A stretch of DNA of 64,000 nucleotides, taken from assembly GCA_032718865.1 (NCBI GenBank), contig JALUTQ010000037.1, positions 62,001-126,000 on the forward strand. The letters are read 5' to 3'. Every line of letters begins with the position of its first letter. The stretch's first letter is position 1. Made by a program: the position numbers and the translations under genes. Source of the DNA: Tilletia caries. Its lineage: Eukaryota > Basidiomycota > Exobasidiomycetes > Tilletiales > Tilletiaceae. This document shows, piece after piece, positions 53,138 through 62,948 of this stretch. The notes below the pieces were generated by a model. That model was not told the origin of the DNA and did not search any database. It saw nothing but the letters and a program-made list of their open reading frames with translations.

Positions 53138-53751
53138 CAAGGCTCGGCAAGCTACTAGAGTTACCACTTTTCTGCGAAATAGTATAGTCAAGTTATAGTG
53201 AGTGGTCACCTCGGCGGGAAATAGTGCAAGCAAGTGAGAAATAGCTACTATAAAAACTAATAGTTACTATTTCAGCCATGCAAAATTTTGGTTGGCTTTT
53301 CGCTGAAATAGCCACTATAGTTACTTCCAGCAGCTACCTGTGACTGGTTCAGCACGAAGTGAGATCGACATAGTCACTATATGTGGCTATATGTGACTGG
53401 AACTACTATATAGTAACTATCCAGCAGCTGTCTCAGCCAGCCCCTGTCCAACACAAAAAGTTACATTTGGGTGAAATAGTCACTATATGTGGCTATGAGT
53501 AACAGAGATAGCGACTATATGTGACTAGGAGTAGCTGGAGCTACCACATAGTGACTATCTAGCGGCTATATCAGCCAAGTGCGATTTTTCATAACTATTT
53601 CAACTATTAGTTACTCCGCGCCGATCTGAAAAAGTTATAGCTACTATTTTTTCTGGGCGGCTTCGCCGCCCAAAGTATAGTCAAGTTATCACTATTAGTT
53701 ATAACTATATAGTTATCATAGTTATATAGTGAAGATAGTTGCCGAGCCTTG
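53138..53751. mobile_element. Non-autonomous hAT-type element F (TAGTGACTA/CTATTTC words)
   Basis: Perfect inverted ends CCAAGGCTCGGCAA / TTGCCGAGCCTTGG (53137 and 53752 outer bases). The interior is rich in TAGTGACTA, CACTATA, CTATTTCA and TAGTTAC words. Flanking octamers GATGGTTC and GATAGGAC agree at 5 of 8, so the duplication is weak. Inverted internal copies exist at 11745-12020 and 14282-14387. It lies directly against the truncated 5' end of the Gypsy element. Confidence 0.7.
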
Positions 53752-53914
53752 GATAGGACCCTCAAAGCATATACGGACGGATGCTGACGAGACCGCAATA
53801 TGAATGAGTGGGAATTCCGATGAGGAGGTTTTCGGAACACGAGCAGTAGATGCGTTGAAAAGAATTGTGAGTTTGTGACTGTTTAAAATTCCAAATGCAA
53901 ATGATTTTCGACTG

Positions 53915-54237
53915 ATTTTGATTCGCGGAGACGAGTCACTTAGTAGCGGAGACGCGGAGTTACGCCGGTGACGCCAAAAAAATCGCGGAGGGAGATGCTG
54001 TATGAGGAGGACAGTCTATGGCGGCCGCGGAGGGAGACGCTCAGCCCCTACAGTTTCAAACGCGGAGACGGAGATGCCGTCAGAAGCACCAAAAAAATGG
54101 CGGAGATAGGCCGGAGCTCCGTGCAATCTCCGCAGCAAACACGGAGAGGAGACGGAGCTCCGGGAAAGTGGCACGGAGACGCCGCGGAGACGTGACGGCG
54201 GAGAAAATCTCCGCGGAGATCTCCGTCGACATCCTTA
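53915..54237. repeat. CGGAG/GCGGAGA island, copy 2
   Basis: GCGGAGA, CGGAGCTCCG and ATCTCCGCGGAGATCTCCG words fill the stretch. The right margin, inverted, reads TAAGGATGTCGACGGAG, resembling hAT element D (TAAGGCTGGCATGCGGAG) and the margin at 37236. The left end is unclear. Confidence 0.6.
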
Positions 54238-54336
54238 CCTCGGAGCTCGTCCACCCACTCACTCACTGACGCACCGAGCCCCTACCCACAACCACACGTC
54301 TGAGAGTTGAGACTCAGGAGACAGGCAGATACTCAC

Positions 54337-54965
54337 TTTTTGACCGTGTAGAGAGACTCAGAGGTAACTTGACTGAGAGACACGGCCCGAATCTTGGTGT
54401 AGCGGTATTTGCCGACCTAGATGAGAACAAGCAATGAGGCAAGGAAAAGAACGCAAGGTCAGAGAGAGTTAACGCGAGCATGGCAAATTGGCAGGTAACA
54501 TAGAACAGCGCGACGCAACATCCAGGGACTACTCACCTGGTCGGCTTCTAGTGCGATGAGAGGACAGATAACCATGATGGTGTGCTGTGGATATAGAAGA
54601 GCCAGCAACTCCTATATGAGGGATTTCCCAGATCCTGTAGCGGCTCCATAGATGCCGTCCCAGCCGTGATACGTTCGCAATGCAGCTTCGAGCTGCTCCT
54701 CGCGAGGCTGGAATTTGGGATCGCCCCGGAAGACGCGAACGAGATCGATTAAGGCCTGGACTTGCTCGGCAAACGGCGCATCTGCGTCAAGGGCTGGAGG
54801 AGCACTCTCTGAAGAGACTGTGTTCATGCTTGTTGGTGCGCCCGTCGCCTGCTTCGTACCACCAGCGCGATCCACATCTTGACTGAGCCGCTCACTGCGC
54901 CGCCGCTTTCGCGCAGGTCCTTCTTCGTCATCAGAGACTCGATTTGTGGTATATTTAAGAGCCAT
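54337..54965 (-). pseudogene. RecQ-like DNA helicase, N-terminal fragment
   Basis: Exon 1 starts at ATG 54965 (MALKYTTNRVSDDEEGPARK), with an Arg-rich nuclear signal (RKRRRSERL) and FRGDPKFQPREEQLEAALRT (the FR..Q..A motif 0). Walker A follows (GIYGAATGSGKSLI), then an in-frame TAG at 54614 and ELLALLYPQHTIMVICPLIA, LEADQ (motif Ia). A 120-base intron (54536-54417) joins in phase 0 to VGKYRYTKIRAVSLSQVTSE, ending at another GTGAGT donor (54336). Motifs II-VI are absent; the CGGAG island starts 100 bases on. RecQ-type helicases unwind DNA in repair and, in several fungi, are repeated near telomeres. Here it is a truncated copy. Confidence 0.65.
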
Positions 54966-55744
54966 AGAAGATGAAGGCTGATAGGCGATAGCTGTAAAGG
55001 TAGATACTGGACGCTGAATGTACGAGTGATGGTCAAGACGCAAGACAAGATCAAGATTCAAGAGACGCGTGACTCGTGAGACTGCTAATGAGATGGCGTG
55101 TCGTCGCAAACTTGCGATATCAGACAGGCAGACCTCAGACCTCGGATTTCACGGCTCCGCTCCCTCCACATCCAGAAAGAGCAGCTGGATAGCCAAACCT
55201 CATTTCTGCAGCCTGCGCGCTGCGGTCTCCACTTTGTTCAGGGCTGTGTGGAAGGCCACCAGGACCATCAATGCACCTCAAACTTGAACAGGAAGAACAT
55301 GTACACACATTGAGAAGCTGTCCAAAATTATGGGGGAACTTGTTAAGTGAGATAGAGAGCAATCTGGACTCCAAGAGGGGGCAAAACGAGGTTGCCGTCG
55401 GTCGTTCCCACTTGCAGACTCCACATTTGAGACGAGACCCCGCCACGACGGGGGGCTCTCGGCCGAGACAAGGGAATATGCCACGGGTTTTGAGCAGATA
55501 CGTGACCTGACCTTGAAACCAGAGTTTTCCCCGAACTCGCTGCCAATTTTCATATCATTTTTTTTTTCGGAATTTTCACCATTTTCCGCCCGTTTTTTCC
55601 GTGACCACTCGTTGGAGGAAGTCATTATTCAGGCTTTAATCAGTCTGTGGTCAAAACGATACGCAGTAGACAGTAGCAGTGGCCGCTTGCCGGGGGGTCG
55701 CCCCCCCCGGTCCCCCCCCCCAGATAATGCAGTGATCGGAGCTG
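54966..55744. other. No gene recognised
   Basis: Leader side of the helicase fragment, then mixed sequence with weak open frames and a C-rich cluster at 55690-55720. Confidence 0.4.
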
Positions 55745-55780
55745 TCCGAGGCTACTAAGTAAGGAAGATTGCATTTTTCA

Positions 55781-56126
55781 TACATGATTACTAATACAGA
55801 ACGATACATGAACGTGTTATTGAGCTGTGCGTGAAGCCTGAGATGCGTGAGAAGCGTCGTTGTCGAGAAATGGCCGGATTTGAGGCGCGCGCACAGGGGT
55901 ACTAAGTACGCGCCGAGTTTGCTCTTATCAATCTCGCTCAATTCTCCCTCAATCTCTCTCAAACCTTGACATCCATGACCAGGAACATTGTAGCTATCAT
56001 TTCCATTGATTGTAAATAAAAAATGACATAGTCTCCCCCTATGATCGGACATCATGGTCGTGGTCGGGCGGAGGAAGTGATCAGAGCTGTCCGATCGTAC
56101 TAAGTAAGGTAGATTGCATTTCTCAC
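55781..56126. repeat. Repeat R, copy R1 (preceded by the tail of another copy)
   Basis: R1 aligns with R2 and R3: ATTACTAATACAGAACGATA, GAGAAGCGTCGTTGTCGAG, GTACTAAGTACGCGCCGAGTTT, TTGACATCCATGACCAGGAA, ATCATTTCCATTGATTGTAA, GGACATCATGGTCGTGGTCG and GGTAGATTGCATTTCTCAC. The 55735-55780 segment (GCTGTCCGAGGCTACTAAGT) is the end of a preceding copy, so R is tandem here. Copia-2 is inserted at the R1-R2 junction. Confidence 0.85.
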
Positions 56127-56230
56127 TGTGAAGTGGAGGTCCGGGCCGGACTACCGTGGGTGCTGCGTGTCCCTTTTTCCCTTCATGTAAAACCTCTTCC
56201 TGTCAATGAGAACCACCATCAGTTTCCACA
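56127..56230 (+). repeat. Copia-2 5' LTR
   Basis: Starts TGTGAAGTGGAGGTCCGG and ends CACCATCAGTTTCCACA. At 104 bases it is very short for a copia LTR; no obvious TATA box is present. Confidence 0.95.
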
Positions 56231-56242
56231 GGTTATGAGTCC
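56231..56242 (+). promoter_or_regulatory. Copia-2 primer binding site (half initiator tRNA)
   Basis: GGTTATGAGTCC directly follows the 5' LTR; it is complementary to the anticodon-loop side of initiator tRNA-Met, as in Copia-1. Confidence 0.75.
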
Positions 56243-56269
56243 ACTGCTTAACCCTTAGCTACTCACAAG

Positions 56270-57129
56270 ATGACAAGTACCTCGGACAAGTTGCGTGAAG
56301 GCATCGCGCCCCTGCTCGGTCCCAACTACCGACTGTGGGCGGAGCGCGTCAAGACGGTCCTACGATCCCACGGCTACTGGTCCGCCGTTGCGCCCGGGAC
56401 ACCACCCGGTGAGGGGGGGCAGCGGCGCAGGAGCTCAAGGATTGGACGACGGCCAACGCGAAGGCATACGGATGCATCTTCTTGACGACAAGCGACGAGA
56501 TCCAGACGGACCTGGCCCGACTCGGCACGGAGGACGGGAAGGTCCTTTGGGACTACCTCCGCGACGAGTATCGAAGCACTTCGGTGGAGGCAAGACTCCA
56601 GCTCAAGAGCGAGCTCCTCGACGCGCTGACGGCCCCCAAGGAATCAATGCGCGACCACATTGGACAGCTTGCTGGTCTCTACGAGCAGCTGTTCCAGATC
56701 GGCAAGCCGGTAGACGAGGAGGAGCGATGCATCGAGCTGCTCTGGAGCCTTCCGTCCGCCTACCGAGGCTTCAAGTGGAGCGCCAGCGCGACGACGTCGT
56801 GGACGGAGCTCAGGTCCAAGATCTTAGAGGCGGAACGGTCCCTCAAGCGTGAGGATGAGAAGGACGCCAAGACCCGACAGGACGCTGCCTTCGCGGTCTA
56901 CCACGCGCCCAGCCCTGCAAAGAGCAGCGGCAAAGGAGGCACTCCGTCGAGCAGGTACGGAGGCGCTTCAAAGGATGGAGATCCTTTCGGCGGAGCATGC
57001 TGGCTCTGCAAGCAGAAGGGCCATCGGTTCACCGACTGCCCTCACATCAACTCGGCGCAAGAGTTAGTCAGCACGAAGGTTGACGCCAAGAAGCACCAAG
57101 ACACCGCGGCTATGGCACTGCTTTTTTAA
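56270..57129 (+). CDS. Copia-2 gag, one frameshift at a G7 run
   Basis: MTSTSDKLREGIAPLLGPNY, RLWAERVKTVLRSHGYWSAV is the N-terminal gag block. At G7 (56413-56419) the frame shifts; one more G joins it to AAQELKDWTTANAKAYGCIF and the UBN2-type core (DYLRDEYRSTSVEARLQLKS, LKSELLDALTAPKESMRDHI). The zinc knuckle is CWLCKQKGHRFTDC. It ends MALLF and TAA at 57127, inside an AT-rich hairpin that separates it from pol. The protein coats the element RNA in a particle. Since the LTRs are identical, the single shift is likely recent or an assembly error. Confidence 0.88.
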
Positions 57130-57145
57130 TTAATAATTAAAAAAA
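57122..57145 (+). other. AT-rich perfect hairpin at the gag-pol junction
   Basis: TTTTTTAATT, three bases, AATTAAAAAA form a 10-bp perfect stem with a T6 on one side and A7 on the other. It contains the gag stop and two TAA codons in the pol frame. It may govern gag/pol expression or be a recent small insertion. Confidence 0.6.
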
Positions 57146-60100
57146 GGACGAGAAGCCAAGCCGAAGGCTACGGACAACCCCGCCGACGTTGACTTTGCGT
57201 GTGTGGTGGGTGCCCCCAGCACGACGGCTGGCCACTTCATCCTCGACACCGGCAGCTCCAGGCACATCGTCGCCAACTCATCCGGCCTCACCAACTATCG
57301 GGCCGCCAAGCCGGACGCGGGCATCGAGTGCGCAAACGGAGGTCTTATGCCAGTCGCAGGATACGGGGAGCTCCTCGTCACGACGCAGGCTGGCCTCAAG
57401 ATCGAGCTGAAGGACGTCGCTCATTGTCCCTCCGCCATCGGGAACCTCATCGGCGGTAAGCGCCTCACCAAGAGCGGCTGCACCATCGCGTTCGACAACA
57501 CGTCCGCGGTCATGACCATCAGCGCATCCGGCCAGGTCCTCATGAAGGCATCAGTCGTCGGCCAGAACTGGGTCGTTCCGCTGGAGCCAGTTACGACAGA
57601 CTCGGTGATGATGGTGTCGGACACGAGCGGTGATCCGAACACTATGCATTGGCACCGATGCGCTGGCCGCATTGGCGAATCTACCTTGCAGGCCCTGGCA
57701 GCAAAAGGGACCATCACCGGCATGCCCAAGACGCTCGGTCCGCTCGGGTTCTGCTCCGACTGCGCCGAAGGCAAGATCGCAAGGAGCAAGCACCCGCGCA
57801 TAGCAATCGGTGAGCGTGAACACCGTCCGCTTAGCAAGATCCACGTTGACCCTTTTGGCCCTGTGAATCTGAAGGATGGGCAGGCACTGGGCGGCGCGAA
57901 GTACGGGCTCATCATCACCGATGAGGCGAGTCATCACGTCTGGGTCTCAACTATGCAGTACAAGTCAGAGGCTGCAGGGATCCTCAAGGCTTTCCATGCC
58001 CAGGCGCTGACTCGCTACCCGGAGAAGCCCATCAGCCGGATCCGCACGGACAACGCGTCGGAGCTCAACTCGGCAGAGCTGTTGGAATATTGGGCTCGGC
58101 ACGGGGTCAAGGTGGAACCATCGCCACGCTATGCGCCGCAGAGCAACGGGGTGGCGGAGAGGGCAGTGCGGACAATCACCGAGATGTGTAGAACGATGTT
58201 GATTGCAGCAAATCTACCAGCATCATTTTGGCCCGCAGCCGTACGAACAGCAGCATACGTGAAGAACAGAGTGCCGGCGACAGGATTGAAGAAGGGGGAG
58301 ACGCCTTATGAGGCATTGCATGGACGTCCGCCCAAGCCGGAGCGTCTCAGAATGTTCGGATGCATTGCATGGGCCAAGACTCCTGAGGTACACAGGACGG
58401 GCAAGTTCAGCACGAAGGCCATGCCCTGCATCTACCTCGGTCCGGCCTTCACCAATGCGTCCAGACTGTGGGACCCCATCTCGAAGAAGGAGATGATCGA
58501 GCACTCGGTGGTGTTCGACGAAGAAGGAAAGGCAGGCACGCTGCTCGAGAAGGAGCAGGGTCGCCAACACGAGCAGCAAGTTGAGCTGCTCAGAGCCCTC
58601 AATCTCACCGGCGACGACGAGCAAGCAGGGCGCGTCGACAGGGAGCCAGTGCGGATGGGAGGTCGGGTGGAGGGTGCAGAAGGCGTCCGATCAGCGATGC
58701 AGGCTGTCTTGGACCACGACGCTGCGCCAGAGGGAGCTCGCGAGGCGATGGAGCGAGCAGCTCGCGGAGAACCGGTTGCCCTTGACGAGATGGGCCGGAT
58801 CGCAAGGCTGCTGGCCGATCTCCATCACCAGCTCGCGACAGAGGGAGCAGACAGAGCCGGCGAGCGTGGTCAGGGGACCGTGCAAGAGGGGACTGTCGGA
58901 CGAAGGAGTGCGAGGATTGCGGGGCAGCCGGCATTGGAGGTGTCTCTGCCGCCCGCCAGTCGCAAGCGCAAGGAACCCGAAGGCGCGTACGCGATTGGTA
59001 CGTGCTTCGTCGTCATGGAGCCAAGCGAGGTCCCATACGACGATCCCTGGTCGGTCGCGGAGGCTACGCGACGAGCGGACAGCAAGCTCTGGCTCGAGTC
59101 CATGCAGAAGGAGCTCAGGTCGCACGACGCGCGCGGGACGTGGGAGATCGTCACGGCGCCTCTCGGAGCCAACCTGATCAGCGCGAAGTGGGTCTTCCGG
59201 GTCAAGAGGAACGGTGACAACACGATCCAGAAGTACAAGTCAAGACTGGTCGCACGGGGTTTCACTCAGGTACAAGGCGTTGATTTCGAGGAGACGTTCG
59301 CTCCGACTTCTCGCCTGCAGATCCTCCGCCTGTTCTGTGCACTCGTTGCCGTGCTGGACATGGATCTGCATCAGATCGACTTCGAGACGGCCTACCTTAA
59401 TGCCAACCTAACTCACGACATCTACATGCTGCCCCCCGACGGGGTCGAGCTCGAGCCTCACCAGGTCCTTAAGCTCCGCCGAGCTCTGTACGGCCTGAAG
59501 CAGTCGGCGCATGACTGGTACGCCGTTCTGCCGAGACTCCTTGAAGACGTTCGGGTTCGAGCAGTGCGCGCTTGACCCGACCATCTACGTTCGGAACGGG
59601 GACAACGCAGCGATGCTGCTTGTGTATGTTGATGACATCCTGGTGGCGGCACCGAAGGGAGGTAGTGTCGAGGCTACAAAGGCCGAGCTTCTGTCGCTGT
59701 TCAAGGGAACAGACCTCGGGCCCGCCCACTACTGCCTGGGCATCCGGATCGAGCGGAACCGCGAGCAGAAGACCATCTCGCTGGATCAAGAGAGGTACGC
59801 CGAAGAAGTCCTCGCTCGATTCGGAATGTCGGATTGCAAGCCCGCCAAGACGCCAATGATGGCGAAGCAGACTTTGCGGAAGGCGGTCGACGGCGAGCCG
59901 CGGGCAGACAAGGCGCAGTACCAGGCTCTCGTTGGCTCAATGGCGTACTTCGGACAAGGAACGCGAGCAGACTTTGCATACCTCGTCAGTGTGCTCGGCA
60001 AGTTCTGCGCAGACCCGTCGGAGGCACATTGGACTGCGGCGAAGCACGGCCTGCGGTACCTGCGTGGAACGTCTGGAGCAAGGCTCGTGTTCGGAGGCGC

Positions 60101-60587
60101 TGAGGATTTGAAGTTGCGGGGATACGTTGACGCAGACTGGGCTGCGGACAAGGACGACAGGAAGTCGATGTCAGGCTACGTATTTACGGTTGGAGGTGGC
60201 GCGGTGGCTTGGGGCTCGCGCAAGCAGGGTGCTGTGGCTCTGTCTACGGCAGAGGCTGAGTACATTGCAGCAGGCGTTGCGGGTCGGGAAGCAATCATGC
60301 TCAAGGGAGCGTTGACGGCATGCGGACAGCTCATTGGGACAATCACGGTGCATTGCGACAACCAGGCGGCGATCCAGTTGGTCAAGAACCCTGGATCTCA
60401 TCACGACCGCAGCAAGCATATCGATATCGTTCACCATTGGATTCGAGACCAGACGCAACTGGGAGCGTTTGCCTTCGAGTACATCCCGACAGACCTCAAC
60501 CCCGCCGATGCCTTCACCAAGTCACTCGGCGCCGTCAAGCACTACCAGCATGCGGAACGTATCGGATTGGAATTGCGCAGGGAGTGA
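57146..60587 (+). CDS. Copia-2 pol, one frameshift
   Basis: Protease GHFILDTGSSRHIV at 57232; pre-integrase zinc site MHWHRCAGR ... CSDCAEGK; integrase triad in IHVDPFGPV, RIRTDNASEL and APQSNGVAERAVRT. The reverse transcriptase carries WVFRVKRNGDNTIQKYKSRL, QIDFETAYLN and the catalytic LLVYVDDILVA. RNase H has GYVDADWAADKDDRKSMSGY, TAEAEYIAAG, VHCDNQAAIQL and KHIDIVHHWIRD, and the canonical end DLNPADAFTKSL. At about 59525-59535 an extra base (CTGCCGAGA) shifts the frame between SAHDWYAVL and RDSLKTFGFEQC. Apart from this it is complete, unlike Copia-1. How it is expressed after the gag stop is unclear. Confidence 0.93.
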
Positions 60588-60639
60588 AGGATTGGAGGAC
60601 AGGAATAGACGGGAGGCAGGAGACTACGCAGAGAGGGAA

Positions 60640-60743
60640 TGTGAAGTGGAGGTCCGGGCCGGACTACCGTGGGTGCTGCGTGTCCCTTTTTCCCTTCATG
60701 TAAAACCTCTTCCTGTCAATGAGAACCACCATCAGTTTCCACA
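60640..60743 (+). repeat. Copia-2 3' LTR
   Basis: Same 104 bases as the 5' LTR by eye, preceded by the purine tract GAGAGGGAA and followed by the CTCAC duplication. Confidence 0.95.
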
Positions 60744-60751
60744 CTCACAAA

Positions 60752-61800
60752 TGAATACTATTACAGAAAGATAGATGAGCGTGTGGTAGACTAGGGCGTG
60801 CAGTTTGAAGCTCGGAAACAGCGTCGTTGTCGAGTTCTGACTGAATATGTGCGTCGCGCGCAGGGGTACTAAGGAGCCGCCGAGTTTGCTCTTATCGATC
60901 TCGCTCAATTATTCCTCAATCTCTCCCAAACCTTGACATCCATGACCAGGAATGTTGATTTTCTCCAGCTGCGAGCGACCAGCAATGGTGCTCCAGCATA
61001 TGTTGTGTTTTTCCCTTTGTCCGCACACACATGGCGGGTCACGTGACCTCCACCTTCACACTCATTCGTTGTCTCGGCCGATACTTTCTCCATTCTCTCC
61101 GCTCCACTTCTCGCTCTCGTTTCCCACACTCTCACCATCACTGTCCGATGATCACTGCCCTGAGCAGAGAATCTTCACCCATTGGGTGCACTTCTCCACA
61201 TCACCCCTATAAATAGCCAGCTCCCCTCCTGTCCTCCCACCACCATCCTGTATGCTCTCTACCACCATCGTCCGCACGCACAAGCAATTGAGCATCACAT
61301 CACTGGCACATCATCATCGTCCGCAGACCGCATCACACATCACCGAACCGATTGGCGCCTTGTGCCCAGTCTCTTCCATCGCGCTCACCACCACCGACCG
61401 CGTCGCCATCGACATCGACACAAGCTCGTCCGCAGGGACAGCTTTACGGAACCAGCACATATCAGCGCCTTGTGCCTGGCATTCCGACATCACCGCCAAC
61501 AACTACCGCAGGAGTAGTCCGGCATCGCCCTCGCGCGCGCGCCAGTGCCTTGTGCTTGGCTGCACCAAGTCCGTCCGTGGGACTCATCAGCAGCACCAGC
61601 AGCAGCAGCATCACAGGGGTACGTGGGACCGGCAACTAGCTACGATTTCAACAAGGAAGACTGTATCTATCATTTCCATTGATTGTAAATAAAAAATGAC
61701 ATAGTCTCCCCCTGTCATCGGACATCATGGTCGTGGTCGGGCAGAGGAAGTGATCAGAGCTGTCCGAGTCCACTAAGTAAGGTAGATTGCATTTCTCACA
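60752..61800. repeat. Repeat R, copy R2, interrupted by a solo LTR
   Basis: TGAATACTATTACAGAAAGA to GACATCCATGACCAGGAA (60952), then the 701-base insertion, then AGGAAGACTGTATCTATCAT to GATTGCATTTCTCACA (61800). Without the insertion it is about 343 bases and begins TG and ends CA, as LTRs do. Confidence 0.85.
60953..61653 (+). mobile_element. 701-bp solo LTR with target duplication
   Basis: Ends TGTTGATTTTC and CGATTTCAACA (inverted TGTTGA/TCAACA) lie between exact AGGAA duplications (60948-60952, 61654-61658). It contains a TATA-like CCTATAAATAG at 61207 and upstream GGTCACGTGACC. There is no coding sequence. The last bases (GGCAACTAGCTACGATTTCA) resemble the sequence just before the Copia-1 primer site, so it may belong to that family. 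Confidence 0.85.
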
Positions 61801-62488
61801 AATTCCCCTAACTTTAGTTAAGGGGTTATAGGGCGGCTCCCGCCTTACGGCCGTAAGCCTTTTGCCATTCAGGCTCGTAGTTTGGGACTTTTCTTCGCAA
61901 CTACCAACACAACACACCATTCTGAATCAGTAGACCCTTGACCAAATCTAGTCCTGCAACTTCTGGCACAGGTTTCGTGGTTGTAGCATCAGAATTGACT
62001 GATCTGTCCTTGAGCCAAAGTTTGGGTTTTCCTTACATAAGCACAGAGTGCAGAAATCTTGCATACGTAATCAGTTCATTTCGACACTCGACAGACGACA
62101 ACCAACACCGCCAGCCTTTCTTCACGCTTCCATCGAAGCCCGACAAGCATCATGCGAATTGAACAATCCCCTTCGATTTCTTTTTAACCGCTCTCTGCTC
62201 ACCAAGGTTCAAGTTAATGATGCTCACCGCTGTTTTTGCTCTTTTTCTTGCTTAACCTGATGGCTGATACCACTTACCCATACCAGTCTCTGCTTTGTTC
62301 CCATTCTGAGTCCGGCCCAGCAGTCAGCACTCCCGAATTGTCATCCAAGGTGAGCCTCGTGTTTATACGCGCATCTGCATCAGGTGCTCCGGGTTAGGTC
62401 CTTACTCACCCATTCGTTTTTCAGCTCTCTGCTCTTATGAATCCGGTCGACGTCGTCAAGATGAGTAGACTGACTTTCCTCACTCACC

Positions 62489-62896
62489 ATGCCCCATCGG
62501 ACAGCTCTCTCCCTCGACAAAGCCGCTGCCAAGGTTGCTCCCAAAGCACACCACCTCGTCATCTCCAACCCCGTCAACTCCACCGTGCCCATCGTCGCCG
62601 AGGTCTTCAAGTCTTTACGACCCCAAGCGGTGGGTTTTCCCCCCGACCCCCCTCTCCTTCTTCTAACGGCTCTGACGCTTCATGAGTTAAAATGGTGCTC
62701 ATCACTGCATATCTTCGTACAGTCTGTTCTGTGTCACGGGTCACCACCTTTGACATCACACGCGCCTCCACCTTCCACTTCGACATTGCCAACGTCAAGC
62801 CCGCCGAGGTCAATGTGTCCGTCGTCGGTGGCCACCTTCGGCGTCACCATTGTGCTTCTCCTCTCTCAAGTCGCCCAGGGTTCCATACTCCAATAG
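62489..62896 (+). pseudogene. Malate dehydrogenase fragment with intron and frameshifts
   Basis: KAAAKVAPKAHHLVISNPVN, STVPIVAEVFKS is the NAD-malate dehydrogenase segment with the ISNPVNSTVPI substrate-domain signature of the mitochondrial-type enzyme. A frameshift gives YDPK, then a donor (GTGGGT, 62630) and acceptor (62722) lead to RLF and a disturbed VTTFDITRASTFHFDI (normally GVTTLDVVRASTF). After VSVVGGH a last shift gives FGVTIVLLLSQ. Upstream ALMNPVDVVKM may be a remnant of the preceding exon. The catalytic His region and the rest are absent. Several breaks and lost residues show true decay. The retained intron position argues against a processed copy. Confidence 0.75.
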
Positions 62897-62916
62897 TATG
62901 TTCAACACTGGACCTG

Positions 62917-62948
62917 ACCTGACCTGACCTGACCTGACCTGATCTGAC
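62917..62948. repeat. CTGAC pentamer repeat
   Basis: Five consecutive ACCTG/CTGAC pentamers followed by two variants; a simple microsatellite. Confidence 0.9.

Larger units (their letters stand above)
56127..60743 (+). mobile_element. Copia-2, young Ty1-copia element with 104-bp LTRs
   Basis: Two LTRs (56127-56230 and 60640-60743, TG...CA) appear identical over 104 bases. The 5-bp target CTCAC is duplicated at 56122-56126 and 60744-60748. The primer site, gag, pol and a purine tract (GAGAGGGAA) are in canonical order. Identical LTRs indicate recent insertion. It sits within tandem copies of repeat R. Confidence 0.95.

Noticed and set aside
62917..62948. Telomere-like repeat
   Set aside because: The CTGAC pentamer does not match fungal telomere units and is only about seven units long at an internal site.
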